64,000 nucleotides of DNA from JABDQA01 sp963824415 (GCA_963824415.1 CAWGPM010000001.1:310001-374000), one strand, 5' to 3'; shown: positions 26,560 through 36,096, counted from the stretch's first letter. Numbers and translations: made by a program. Notes: generated by a model from the sequence alone, not told the origin.

Positions 26560-28125
26560 ATGGAAGTATTAAATCATCCCTCCATATTCCTGTTTGCCGG
26601 GCTCTTGCTCGGTGTTATGTGCGGTTTCTTCCTGCGTAAGCGTTTTATCGAAGGGCATACCAGCAATATCAAGGAGCAGGCCAAACAGCTGATCGAGACC
26701 GCCATCGTTGAGGCCGAGCAACTTAAAAAAGAGGCGCAGCTGCAGAGCAAGGAAGCGGCCTATCAGGTCAAGCAGGCGGCTGAAGAGGAACTGAAAGCCG
26801 ACAGGCGCGAGCTCAAGGAAGAGCGTCAGCAACTGCTGATTAAACGGGATCAGCTCAAAAAAGAATGGGAGAGTTGCGATCGCAAGCAAAGCGAGCTGCA
26901 GAGCACCGAAGTGCGGCTCGGCAAGCGCGAGCGCGAAATCGAGGAGCGCTACAAGGAAGTCGATAATTTGATCGGCAAGCAGCGCTATGAGTTGTCCCGG
27001 ATCGCAGGTATCAGTCAGGAGGAGGCCAAGAAGATGCTCCTGGCCTCGCTCGAGAGTCAGGCCCGGATGGATGCCTCTAAGGCTCTGGCCAAAATTGAAA
27101 ACGAGATGAAAATCGAGGCGGACCGCAAGGCCAAAAATATCATCGCCCTGGCAATTTCCCGCTATGCCGGTGATTATGTAGCCGACAAGACGGTATCCAT
27201 GGTGCCGCTGCCTTCCGATGAAATGAAAGGCCGGATCATCGGCCGGGAGGGCCGCAATATCAGGGCAATTGAGGCGGCCACCGGAATAGATATCATCATC
27301 GATGACACCCCCGAAGCGGTGATCCTGTCCGGCTTCAACCCGGTGCGAAGAGAAGTCGCCCGGCTGGCGCTGCACCAGTTGATCAATGACGGCCGTATTC
27401 ATCCCGGGCGTATCGAGGAAGTGGTGGCCAAGGTAACCAAGGATCTCGAGATCGATATGCGCGAGGCCGGCGAGCAGGCGACCTTTGATGTCGGCGCCCA
27501 CGGCGTCCATGTCGAGCTCATCAAGATTCTGGGCCGGCTCAAGTATCGTACCAGTTACGGGCAGAATGTTCTGCAGCATTCCCTCGAAGTTGCTTTTCTC
27601 TGCGGTATTATGGCCGCTGAGCTGGGCCTCGATGTGCGGCTGGCTAAGCGGGCAGGACTGCTGCACGATATTGGCAAGGCCGTTGATCATGAGGTCGAGG
27701 GGTCCCATGCTGTCATCGGGCGTGATCTGGCCAAGAAATACGGTGAACAGGAAGAGATCTGCTACGCCATCGGTGCTCACCACGAAGATGTGCCCATGCA
27801 GAGTGTACTCGACGTGCTGGTCCAGTCTGCCGACGCGCTGTCCGGTGCCCGTCCCGGGGCCAGAAGAGAGATGCTGCAGAGCTATGTTAAGCGGCTCGAA
27901 GATCTCGAGGCGATCGCCAACTCGTTTGCTGGAGTGGAAAAGTCCTATGCGATTCAGGCAGGCCGTGAACTGCGCATCATCGCCGATTCAGAATCGGTCA
28001 GGGATAGCGATGCCGTGCTGTTGAGCCAGGATATTGCCAAGTCGATTGAGGAAAAACTTACCTACCCGGGACAGATACGGGTGACCGTGATCCGGGAGAC
28101 CCGGGCCGTGGAGTATGCCAAATAG
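26560..28125 (+). CDS. rny: Ribonuclease Y
   Basis: A 521-aa endoribonuclease that starts mRNA decay at the membrane. N-terminal membrane helix (about residues 6-26), long coiled coil (about 35-190), KH domain (GRIIGREGRNIRAIEAATG at about 225), and HD domain with the metal-binding HD pair in LLHDIGKAVDHEVEGSHA. Length is typical. Upstream of tyrS with a 53-bp gap, probably co-transcribed. Confidence 0.95.
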   Translation: MEVLNHPSIFLFAGLLLGVMCGFFLRKRFIEGHTSNIKEQAKQLIETAIVEAEQLKKEAQLQSKEAAYQVKQAAEEELKADRRELKEERQQLLIKRDQLKKEWESCDRKQSELQSTEVRLGKREREIEERYKEVDNLIGKQRYELSRIAGISQEEAKKMLLASLESQARMDASKALAKIENEMKIEADRKAKNIIALAISRYAGDYVADKTVSMVPLPSDEMKGRIIGREGRNIRAIEAATGIDIIIDDTPEAVILSGFNPVRREVARLALHQLINDGRIHPGRIEEVVAKVTKDLEIDMREAGEQATFDVGAHGVHVELIKILGRLKYRTSYGQNVLQHSLEVAFLCGIMAAELGLDVRLAKRAGLLHDIGKAVDHEVEGSHAVIGRDLAKKYGEQEEICYAIGAHHEDVPMQSVLDVLVQSADALSGARPGARREMLQSYVKRLEDLEAIANSFAGVEKSYAIQAGRELRIIADSESVRDSDAVLLSQDIAKSIEEKLTYPGQIRVTVIRETRAVEYAK

Positions 28126-28178
28126 TGCCAATGAGCCTGAAGGATGGGTCATCAGCAGCCAGAGGACAGTGACGTTTT

Positions 28179-29390
28179 ATGAAAGCGGTAGAAGAACAAC
28201 TGGAATTGATCGAACGCGGAGTGGTGGACTGTATCTCCCGGGACGAATTGAAGAAAAAGTTGACCGTCAGTCTCGAAACCGAGCGTCCCCTTAAGATAAA
28301 AGCGGGTTTTGATCCGACCGCACCTGATCTGCACCTGGGCCATACGGTCCTGCTGCAGAAGCTCAAGCATTTTCAGGACCTGGGCCATGATGTACATTTT
28401 CTGATCGGCGATTTTACCGGGTTGATCGGTGATCCCACCGGAAAGTCGGAAACCAGAAAACCGCTGACCAGAGAAGATATCTCCAGAAATGCGGAAACCT
28501 ACAAGGAACAGGTCTTCAAGATCCTCGATTCGTACCGGACCACCATTGCTTTCAACAGCGAGTGGCTTGGCAAGCTCGATTCGTTTGACATGATCAGGCT
28601 CGCATCGGAACTCACCGTGGCCCGGATGCTCGAGCGGGACGACTTCAAGAATCGCTTTGAGAGCGGCCGGCCTATCTCCATTCATGAATTTCTCTACCCG
28701 CTGATCCAGGGCTACGATTCGGTGGCCATGGAGGCGGATGTGGAACTCGGCGGCACCGATCAGCTCTTCAATCTGCTGATGGGCCGCGACATGCAGCGCT
28801 CCCGCGGCCAGCAGCCGCAGATCGTGCTGACCCTGCCGCTGCTGGAAGGGCTGGACGGCGTTAATAAAATGAGCAAATCGCTGGGCAACTATATTGGCAT
28901 CACTGAGCCCCCCGACGATATTTACGGAAAGACCATGTCCCTTTCCGATGAGTTGATGTTTCGTTATTACGAACTGCTCAGCGACCTCTCCAGCGTTGAG
29001 ATAGCAGAGCTCAAACAGGGGCTGGAGAGCGGTGGGCTGCACCCCAAGGATATAAAACAGCAACTCGCCCGGGAACTCACCGCCAGATTCCACTCGGAGT
29101 CCGCCGCCTTGCAGGCTGAGCAGAATTTTGAAAATGTCTTTGCCAGGCATAAGCTGCCCGAGGATGTGGAGGAGTATACGATAGAGGCCGATGAAGCGCT
29201 CTGGCTGCCCAAGCTGCTGGTGGATTGCGGCATGGTGTCATCCACCTCCGAAGGCAGGAGGTTGATCAAGCAGAATGCGGTATCCATTGATGGAGAGAAG
29301 GTGGTCGATACCGAATATATGCTGCAGCCCGGGGAGAGCGTGGTGCTTAAGGTGGGCAAACGAAGGTTCTGCCGGGTGGTGTTTGCCTAA
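28179..29390 (+). CDS. tyrS: Tyrosyl-tRNA synthetase
   Basis: A 403-aa class I aminoacyl-tRNA synthetase that charges tRNA-Tyr. HIGH-type motif HLGH at residues 52-55, KMSKS motif (NKMSKSLGN) near residue 230, tyrosine-pocket segment GGTDQLFNLLMGR, and a C-terminal S4 RNA-binding domain (SEGRRLIKQNAVSIDGEKV). The KMSKS form and length place it in the TyrRS branch common outside enterobacteria. A strong terminator follows. Confidence 0.96.
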   Translation: MKAVEEQLELIERGVVDCISRDELKKKLTVSLETERPLKIKAGFDPTAPDLHLGHTVLLQKLKHFQDLGHDVHFLIGDFTGLIGDPTGKSETRKPLTREDISRNAETYKEQVFKILDSYRTTIAFNSEWLGKLDSFDMIRLASELTVARMLERDDFKNRFESGRPISIHEFLYPLIQGYDSVAMEADVELGGTDQLFNLLMGRDMQRSRGQQPQIVLTLPLLEGLDGVNKMSKSLGNYIGITEPPDDIYGKTMSLSDELMFRYYELLSDLSSVEIAELKQGLESGGLHPKDIKQQLARELTARFHSESAALQAEQNFENVFARHKLPEDVEEYTIEADEALWLPKLLVDCGMVSSTSEGRRLIKQNAVSIDGEKVVDTEYMLQPGESVVLKVGKRRFCRVVFA

Positions 29391-29487
29391 AGATAGGCTG
29401 AAGCGTATTAAGCGCTGCGGGTTGCGGCTCTGGTCGCTGCCTGACAGGTTTGTAATAACGCTGGGCTTGAAAAAAATATTAACGAAG

Positions 29488-29530
29488 AAAAAAGGGGGTG
29501 AATCGCTGAAACGATTCACCCCCTTTTTTT
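29488..29530. terminator. Bidirectional terminator between tyrS and fdhA
   Basis: AAAGGGGGTGAATCG and its complement CGATTCACCCCCTTT form a 15-bp stem with a 6-nt loop. There is a T-run on the plus side (TTTTTTT) and a matching A-run on the other, so it serves both convergent genes. Confidence 0.9.
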
Positions 29531-29564
29531 GTTTACGCTCCTCTTTGTGCGCTAGAAGCAGTGC

Positions 29565-32237
29565 TTATACTTTTTCAACCCGCACTGCGCAGACCTTGGT
29601 TTCGGGTATCTTGGCAATCGGATCAAGGGCCGCACTGGTCAGTACATTGGTCGGGCTCTCGGCAAAATGAAAGGTCATCGATACCAGGCCCGGCGGGCAG
29701 ATCCTGGTGAGCTTGGTCTTGACCCTGGTCTGCCCCCGCCGGGAACTGACCTGGACCATTTCACTGTCTTCGAGTCCCAAGGCCGCCGCATCTTTTGGAT
29801 TGATCTTGAGCAGTTCCTCGCTGGCCAGCTGGTCGAGACCGGCCACCCGGCGGGTCATGCTGCCGGTGTGATAGTGGAACAGGCTGCGGTCGGTGGTCAG
29901 CAGCAGCGGATACTCCTCGTCGGGCAGCTCGGCTGAATCTCTGAATGAGAGGGCCATGAGCCTGGCCTTGCCGCTGGGGGTGCCGAATTTCTCCATATGC
30001 AGGATCGGCGTTCCCGGATGGTCCTGAGTTGGGCAGGGCCATTGGATTTCGCCATTTTCCAGCCGCGCGTAGGTTATGCCGCCGTAGCTTGGGGTGAGCG
30101 AGGTAATTTCCGCCATAATTTCCTCTTCGTTGGCGTAATCAAAACCTTTTGCTCCCATTTTCTGGGCGATATCGGCGACGATCCGCCAGTCCGGTTTTGC
30201 TTCTCCGGGAGGAACAATGGCCTGGCGTACCAATTGCACACGACGTTCGGTATTGGAGAAGGTTCCGTTCTTCTCGGCAAAGGAGGCGGCAGGTAAGACC
30301 ACCGCGGCCATTTTCGCTGTCTCGGTCAGAAAGATGTCCTGAACGACCAGAAAATCGAGCCGTTCCATGGCCTCTATGGCATGGTTGGCATTGGCTTCGC
30401 TGAGATACGGGTTTTCGCCAACCAGAAAAAGCGAAGTGATTTTGCCTTCATGGATCTGGTCGAAAATCTCAGAGTGGGTGAGTCCTTGCGTGGGAGATAA
30501 ATCCGTTCCCCAGGCTTGCTCAAATTTTTTCCTGGATTCTGGGTTTTCTACCTTCTGGTAGCCGGGATAAACATCGGGCAGGGCGCCCATATCGCAGGAA
30601 CCCTGCACATTGTTCTGACCCCGCAGCGGATTGACGCCTGCCGATACTTTGCCGAGGTTTCCGGTAACCAGCGCCAGATTACTCAGGGACCAGACATTGT
30701 CGGTTCCGTGGCTGTGCTGGGTGATACCCATGCAGTAGAGAATCGCCGCCGGGGAATTTTGGGCATACATTTTTGCCGCCTGGCTGATAAGCTCGGCAGA
30801 CACACCGGTGACTTTTTCTACACTGGCAAGATCGAATTCAGCCAGAGACGCGGTAAATTCATCATAATTTTCACAGCGGGATTTGATGAAGTCCATATCA
30901 GCCAGTCCTTCATCCATAATCACCCGGACCATTCCCATAACAAGGGGAACATCGGTTCCCGGACGGTGCTGAAGATGGATTGTGGCATGTCGGCAGAGAT
31001 CTATTTCTTTGGGGTTGGCAACAATCAGTTTCGCTCCATTGCGGGCCGCTTTCTTCACCTGCAGAGCCAGGACCGGATGGGCCTGGGTGGTGTTGGTGCC
31101 AATCGCGAAAATTGCTGAAGCATCTCCAATTTCACCGATTGAATTAGTCATTGCGCCGCTTCCCAGGGCAGTGGCCAGACCGGCCACGGTGGGGGAGTGT
31201 CAGAGCCTGGCGCAGTGATCTATGTTGTTGGTGCCCATCACCGCACGGGTGAATTTCTGGATCAGATAGTTATCCTCATTGGTGATTCGGGCAGAGGCCA
31301 GGGCGGCAAATTTGTCGCCTTTGCTCTTGGAAAATTTATCGGCGATCAGATCGAGCGCCTCATCCCAGCTGGCTTCGACCAACTCGCCGTTCTTTTTGAT
31401 CAGTGGTGTGCTCAACCGCTCGGGATGGTTGATGAATTTATACCCGAAGCGTCCCTTGACGCAGAGTGAACCCTTGTTCACCGGGTTGTCTTTATCGCCC
31501 TCGACATGGACGATTTTCTGACCGCGTACACCGAGCTTGATACCGCAGCCGACCCCGCAATAGCTGCAGATTGATTTGACTTTGCGCATCGGTTCGGCGG
31601 TGCCTTTCATCGACAGGGCCGCCACCGGGCAGCGTACCACGCATTCACCGCAGGATTCACACCTGGATTCGGCGATCGGCTTATTGCCCAGCGTCGAAAT
31701 CATGCTGGCAACGCCGCGCTGGGCATAGTCGATGGCATTGATATTCTGCAACTCGTCACAGGTGCGCACGCAAATACCGCACATGATGCATTTGGCATGC
31801 TCGATATTGAAAAAAGGGTTGGAGGTGTCCATCGCAATCGTGCTTACCGAACGCCGATAGCGGTTCAGATCGGTCTGGGTGACGCCGACGAATTGGGCGA
31901 CTTTTTGCAGTTCGCACTTAGAGTCTGCCGCACAGGTCAGGCAGGTCATCGGGTGGTTGGCAACCAGGAGTTCCACCGTATTTTTGCGAATCTGCTGAAC
32001 CTCCGGGTCCTCGGTGCTGATCACCATTCCCTCTTTGACCGGCAGCTTGCAGGAAATAGCGATTTTCCAATCGTCCATTTTGACCACACAGACCCGGCAC
32101 AACCCGGCCGGTTTGAGATCGGGGTGGTTGCAGAGGTTCGGTATGTATATGTTGTTGGCCTGGGCCGCCTGCAGGACGGTCATCCCTTCGTCAGCGCTGA
32201 TCTGCAGGCCGTCTATTGTAATGGTGACTTGGCTCAT
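29565..32237 (-). CDS. fdhA: Selenocysteine formate dehydrogenase alpha subunit, NuoG-like N-terminus
   Basis: An 890-aa product if the in-frame TGA at 31200-31202 is read as selenocysteine (Sec346). The context DHCARL-Sec-HSPTVAGLA is the catalytic motif of formate dehydrogenases, which oxidise formate to CO2 at a Mo/W-bis-MGD centre. The N-terminal 230 residues hold a [2Fe-2S] domain, a His-Cys3-type cluster region and two [4Fe-4S] motifs (CIMCGICVRTC, CESCGECVVRC), then CSYCGVGCG at the start of the catalytic domain. The C-terminal MGD-binding domain is intact. ATG directly abuts the stop of the NuoF-like gene. With its two partner genes it forms a cytoplasmic NAD(P)-coupled, possibly electron-bifurcating enzyme (the latter is inference). 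Confidence 0.93.
31171..31187 (-). promoter_or_regulatory. Bacterial SECIS element for fdhA UGA
   Basis: On the minus strand GTGGCC-GGTCT-GGCCAC forms a perfect 6-bp hairpin beginning 12 nt after the UGA. Its short apical loop contains GGU, the feature read by SelB in bacterial selenocysteine insertion. It is internal to the coding sequence, as expected in bacteria. Confidence 0.8.
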
Positions 32238-34142
32238 TTAAGACACCTCCATCGTTTCTTTGGGTGTTACAGGGAGTTTCGGCGAGACACATTCGACCGC
32301 ACTGAATTTTTTCGGGCATTTTTCCAGACAGACGCCGCATTGCACGCAGAGGCTCTGGTCGATGACGTGTACCTTTTTTTTCTCGCCGCTGATGGCGCTC
32401 ACCGGACAGGATTTGGCGCAGAGCGTGCAGCCCTTGCATTTGTCTGCAAGTATATTAAATGAAATAAGTGACTTGCAAACTTTTGCCGGACAGCGTTTCT
32501 GATTAATGTGAGCTTCATATTCATCCCGGAAGTAGCGGATGGTGGTCAGCACCGGGTTGGCCGCGGTCTGGCCGAGGCCGCAGACTGAGCCGCCATGCAC
32601 TGAGTGGCTGAGTTCGACCAGCAGATCCAGGTCACTCTTTTTGCCTTTTCCGGCACAGATATCCTTTAATATATCGAGCAACTGCTTGGTTCCCAGCCGG
32701 CACGGTACACATTGGCCGCAGGATTCAATTTCAGTGAAATCAAGAAAATAGCGGGCCACGTCGACCATGCAGGTTTTTTCATCCATAACCACCATGCCGC
32801 CGGATCCCATGATCGAGCCGGCTTCGTCGAGCGAATCGTAGTCGATCGGCGTGTCGAGCAGCGCTTCCGGCAGACAGCCGCCGGACGGGCCGCCGGTCTG
32901 CACGGCCTTGAAGGTGCCGCCGTCGGAGATACCGCCGCCGATATCGTAGATGATCTCGCGCAGGGTGATGCCCATCGGTACCTCGATCAGTCCGCAATTG
33001 TTAACCATGCCGGTCAGCGCAAAAATTGCGGTGCCGGTGCTTTTTTCCGTACCGATGCTGGCGAACCACTCCGCCCCTCTGGTGATGATCATCGGTGCCG
33101 AAGAGAAAGTCTTTACGTTGTTCAGCAGTGTCGGCTTGTCGTGGAGCCCCACTTCGGTGGTGCGGGGACGCGGTGCGACCCGAGGCATGCCCCTTTTACC
33201 TTCGATGGAGAGGGTGAGTGCGGTGGATTCTCCGCAGACAAATGCACCGGCTCCTGGAAAAATGTTGATATCGAAGTTGAAATCGGTCCCGAGAATGTTT
33301 TTTCCCAGAAAACCTTTTTCATGCGCCTGTTCGATGGCCCGCTCCAGCCTTCTGATGGCCAGCGGATATTCGGCGCGAACGTAGATATAGCCGGTATCGG
33401 CGCCGATCGTATAGCCGGCGATGATCATCCCTTCCAGAACCGAGTGCGGGTCTCCTTCGATTACCGCCCGGTCCATGAAGGCACCTGGGTCACCTTCGTC
33501 GGCGTTGCAGATCACATATTTCTGCTCACCCTTGGCGTTGAGTCCGGCTTCCCATTTACGGCCGGCCGGAAAACCGCCCCCGCCCCTTCCGCGCAGACCG
33601 GATTTTTTCATCTCTTCAACCACTTCCTGCTGGCTCATGGTCAGGGCCTTACTCAGTCCGGCATATCCTTCGTTGGCGATATAGTGGTTGATATTGGTGG
33701 GGTCGATAACGCCGCAGTTTCGAAATACCCTGCGTTCCTGCGGGCTGAAGGATGGCGTGTCGAGAATCCGTTCGATTCCCTTGATGGTAGCGTCGCCAAA
33801 AGAGCCGAGCGCGTATTGCGGCAGCGGGTCATCGCCCTTGAGATAGCCGTCGACGATCTCGGTAACCATCTTTTCTGTCACATTTTTATAAGCCACCGTA
33901 GCCATGCCCGGTTTGGTGATATTGACCAGAGGCTCGGCATAGCAGGGGCCGATACAGCCGACCTCAATGATGTTGCCAGCCACCCCTTTTTCCACGCATT
34001 CTTTTTCAAAGGCCTTGACCACGGCGAGCGCCCCGGCCGAGCGGCCGCATGTCGCGGTACCTATGGCGATCAGCGGCTGATCGCCGCTCTGCAGCATATC
34101 CCATTCCTGCCGGGCTTGTTGTTGTATATCGACGAAGTTCAT
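32238..34142 (-). CDS. fdhB: NADH-binding NuoF-like subunit of formate dehydrogenase
   Basis: A 634-aa flavoprotein. The N-terminal thioredoxin-like [2Fe-2S] domain has GTATCGRSAG and VGCIGPCYAEP. The NuoF core has the NADH/FMN glycine-rich loop GLRGRGGGGFPAGRKWE, FVCGESTAL, and the [4Fe-4S] motif ESCGQCVPCRLGT. The C-terminus carries two ferredoxin-type clusters (CKGCTLCAKSCP, CVQCGVCLEKCP). This three-part layout is that of HndC/HydB/HylB subunits that exchange electrons with NAD(P) and sometimes ferredoxin. It overlaps the NuoE-like gene by 4 nt and ends directly before fdhA. Confidence 0.9.
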   Translation of the reverse strand: MNFVDIQQQARQEWDMLQSGDQPLIAIGTATCGRSAGALAVVKAFEKECVEKGVAGNIIEVGCIGPCYAEPLVNITKPGMATVAYKNVTEKMVTEIVDGYLKGDDPLPQYALGSFGDATIKGIERILDTPSFSPQERRVFRNCGVIDPTNINHYIANEGYAGLSKALTMSQQEVVEEMKKSGLRGRGGGGFPAGRKWEAGLNAKGEQKYVICNADEGDPGAFMDRAVIEGDPHSVLEGMIIAGYTIGADTGYIYVRAEYPLAIRRLERAIEQAHEKGFLGKNILGTDFNFDINIFPGAGAFVCGESTALTLSIEGKRGMPRVAPRPRTTEVGLHDKPTLLNNVKTFSSAPMIITRGAEWFASIGTEKSTGTAIFALTGMVNNCGLIEVPMGITLREIIYDIGGGISDGGTFKAVQTGGPSGGCLPEALLDTPIDYDSLDEAGSIMGSGGMVVMDEKTCMVDVARYFLDFTEIESCGQCVPCRLGTKQLLDILKDICAGKGKKSDLDLLVELSHSVHGGSVCGLGQTAANPVLTTIRYFRDEYEAHINQKRCPAKVCKSLISFNILADKCKGCTLCAKSCPVSAISGEKKKVHVIDQSLCVQCGVCLEKCPKKFSAVECVSPKLPVTPKETMEVS

Positions 34143-34594
34143 TCTTCATCCCTCCCTTGCAGAATCCCCGGGACCATCTTGGGGGTTAGCTTGGCTTCAA
34201 CGTCTTCATCGATCATCACACAGGGAGCCAGCGCACAGCAACCGATACAGGCCACGGTTTCCAGTGTATATTTCTTGTCCTCGGTGGTTTCTCCCTCGAC
34301 GATGCCAAGGGTCCGTTCAGTTTCCTCGAGTATTTTCTCGGCACCCCGGACATGGCAGGCGGTACCCCGGCAGACCATGATGGTATGCTTGCCCCGGGGC
34401 GTAAACCTGAACTGAGCATAAAAAGATGCCACGGCATAAACCCGGCTTTCGGGCAGTCCCGTGGTCCTGGCTATCTCAAGCATGGCCTCGTCGGGCAGAT
34501 AGCCGATTTCTTCCTGGACCTGCTGCAGAATCGGGATCAGGGCATCCTTTCTCCCCTTGTACGGCGAAAGTACAGCACTCAAACGTTCTTCCAT
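34139..34594 (-). CDS. NuoE-like [2Fe-2S] subunit
   Basis: A 151-aa thioredoxin-like ferredoxin. Cluster ligands lie in VCRGTACHVRGAEKI and CIGCCALAPCVMI. It matches the NuoE/HoxE/HndA family, the small electron-transfer partner of NuoF-type subunits. First gene of the fdh operon, with GGAGGG before ATG 34594, and an ATGA overlap with the next gene. Confidence 0.9.
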   Translation of the reverse strand: MEERLSAVLSPYKGRKDALIPILQQVQEEIGYLPDEAMLEIARTTGLPESRVYAVASFYAQFRFTPRGKHTIMVCRGTACHVRGAEKILEETERTLGIVEGETTEDKKYTLETVACIGCCALAPCVMIDEDVEAKLTPKMVPGILQGRDEE

Positions 34595-35044
34595 TACGCA
34601 CCCTCCATGCCAGTTCTTATAGCTGATTGTTTGCTAAGCTGTTTCGTTTTTCAACTGCGTCGAAAAGCGTCACACTGCGCTGTCAAATCCCGAACATCCT
34701 AGCAGGTCTTGCTTGCTGATGCCATATTTTTCAGTTCATCCGCAGGCCGCTCCTCCTCTTGTCCCAAGGATGTGCCGCCAATGCAGGAATAAGCAGGTTT
34801 CGCTCATCCCAGTTCAGAGGTCCATCGCCATTTGACACTGCGCGATTAGAGACACATAGTTGGGACAAATAGGGTGCCGGTAAAAATCCCAGAAAGAGCA
34901 TTAAGCACGTTTTAAGACGCTTGAAAAAACGTTGTACTCGAGCACGCTTTGCACTAGGATTGAAGCGTAGACAGCAGATCCGTTGCGGGTACCGGAGAAC
35001 ATAGAAAACCGAGGTTTTCAGGAATATACTCTCAGGAAAATACT
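34595..35044. other. Intergenic region without recognisable gene
   Basis: Divergent 450-bp gap between the fdh operon and the cooT-like gene, so it should hold both promoters. I see no clear sigma70 or sigma54 (TGGCAC-N5-TTGC) site and no coding frame with a ribosome site. Confidence 0.5.
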
Positions 35045-35236
35045 ATGTGCCAGATGAGCGTGGTTGTTGATAAAGAAGGGGTAGAGGAACTGCTTTTTGA
35101 GGATGTGACCAATCTGGTCGTCGAAGATCATGGGCTGCGGATATCAACCCTGTTCGAAGGGCCGAAATCTGTGGAGCGGGTGGCTATTGACCGGATTGAC
35201 TTCATGGCCGGTAAAGTCTTTCTTAAACAGACCTGA
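35045..35236 (+). CDS. cooT: CooT-family nickel-binding protein
   Basis: A 63-aa protein starting MCQMSVVV. The MC-x3-V N-terminus with Cys2 is the nickel ligand motif of CooT, the dimeric small metallochaperone linked to carbon monoxide dehydrogenase maturation. The rest (DRIDFMAGKVFLKQ) keeps the family pattern. No CODH genes are in the window. It is followed 68 bp later by a protein with a nine-histidine tail, which supports a metal-handling pair. Confidence 0.82.
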   Translation: MCQMSVVVDKEGVEELLFEDVTNLVVEDHGLRISTLFEGPKSVERVAIDRIDFMAGKVFLKQT

Positions 35237-35304
35237 ACAGCAACCCGGCGGACGCCGTTCACCACGCACCGGCGTGGCGGCATCAAAACCGGAAGGAAAC
35301 GATT

Positions 35305-35559
35305 ATGGATTCAATAGATAAGTTGCGGGTACTGCTTAAGCACTGGATCGACCACAACGGCGGTCACGTCGATGAATTTGGTAAGTGGCGTGAGATCATG
35401 ACCGGAGAAAAGCAGGCCAAGGTTGCAGAGTCGCTCAGCCGGGCAATGCAGCAGATGGACGAAGTGAGCGCGACGCTGCAGAAGACCCTGGATGAGTTGG
35501 GCGGCCCGCCGGAATCATCAGAGGGCGGTCACCACCATCACCACCACCATCATCACTGA
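35305..35559 (+). CDS. Small helical protein with nine-histidine C-terminus
   Basis: An 84-aa protein. Residues 1-65 look all-helical (LLKHWIDHNGGHVDEFGKW, then LSRAMQQMDEVSATLQKTLDEL), then a short flexible PPESSEGG linker and exactly nine consecutive histidines at the stop. Ribosome site GGAAGGAAAC. Natural His tails occur in nickel or zinc chaperones (HypB, SlyD, CooJ). Placed directly after cooT, this is probably a nickel-storage or delivery partner (inference). The two His codons are mixed (CAC/CAT), unlike a cloned tag. Confidence 0.7.
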   Translation: MDSIDKLRVLLKHWIDHNGGHVDEFGKWREIMTGEKQAKVAESLSRAMQQMDEVSATLQKTLDELGGPPESSEGGHHHHHHHHH

Positions 35560-35708
35560 AGCCTAACGACCCTCAGTTTATTTTGCCGATGGCCGGGCAG
35601 GGCAAAATGAGCCTGCACAGGGTAAAACTGGGCTGGTTTGTCATGGTGCTGCGGGTCGACTGCAGCAGTGTGCACGCCTTCCCGCAGCGGAGCCAGTAAA
35701 TAAAGCGC

Positions 35709-35882
35709 TTAGTCAACCCTGCAGGCGGCGGCATCGATCATTGTGCCACAGCCGCTGCATTTGATTTTTTTGTTCGCCTCATCTGAAAAAACTTCAGTCT
35801 CCTGACCGCAGTCAGGACATTTTACCTTGATTTCGCTAAGCGATTTGTTGCTCTCGAATCCGGGACAATGCTGATCAGTCAT
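35709..35882 (-). CDS. Small zinc-ribbon protein (57 aa)
   Basis: An ATG-to-TAA frame of 57 residues preceded by AAAGGAGAACGCCA. It contains two CxxC knuckles, KCPDCGQ and KCSGCGT, spaced 19 residues apart, a classic zinc ribbon, plus two outlying cysteines. It overlaps the end of the upstream Cys-rich gene by 8 nt, so the two are co-translated. Function unknown. Confidence 0.7.
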   Translation of the reverse strand: MTDQHCPGFESNKSLSEIKVKCPDCGQETEVFSDEANKKIKCSGCGTMIDAAACRVD

Positions 35883-36096
35883 TGGCGTTCTCCTTTACTG
35901 AGGTTGTAGGTTGGGTCGGGGTATGGCACAACGGCTTTCCACTATTTTCACTTATATAATTAATAATACAGGACGACCGGTATTTACAGTATAATTTCGA
36001 GTCGTGACAGCGCAGGCAGTCCTCGCAGAGATGGTGGCCGTGTTTGGCGCAGATATAGTTTGTTTCTCTGTCAGGATGGTTTTTGCAGGTTCCCAT
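35875..36096 (-). CDS. Small Cys/His-rich protein, B-box-like
   Basis: A 73-aa protein starting MGTCKNHPDRE. The pattern CKNHP, YICAKHGHHLCEDCLRC and HDSKLYC is a dense Cys/His array like a B-box or double zinc finger. Its last codons overlap the start of the 57-aa zinc-ribbon gene (ATGACTGA). The mini-operon of two zinc proteins has no recognised role. Confidence 0.65.
   Translation of the reverse strand: MGTCKNHPDRETNYICAKHGHHLCEDCLRCHDSKLYCKYRSSCIINYISENSGKPLCHTPTQPTTSVKENAND

Noticed and set aside
26569..27783. A 404-aa minus-strand frame opposite rny
   Set aside because: Shadow of the RNase Y gene, with leucine-rich low-complexity content and no family pattern.
31200..31202. fdhA as a pseudogene split by a stop
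   Set aside because: The stop is TGA at the known selenocysteine site with a SECIS hairpin right after; both halves are intact.
32712..34415. A 567-aa open frame on the plus strand opposite the NuoF-like gene
   Set aside because: It mirrors a long GC-rich coding gene on the other strand, has no ribosome site, and no domain; the NuoF-like gene is unambiguous.
35533..35559. His tail as a cloning artefact
   Set aside because: Nine mixed CAC/CAT codons in a chromosomal gene with normal flanks and no vector sequence around it.
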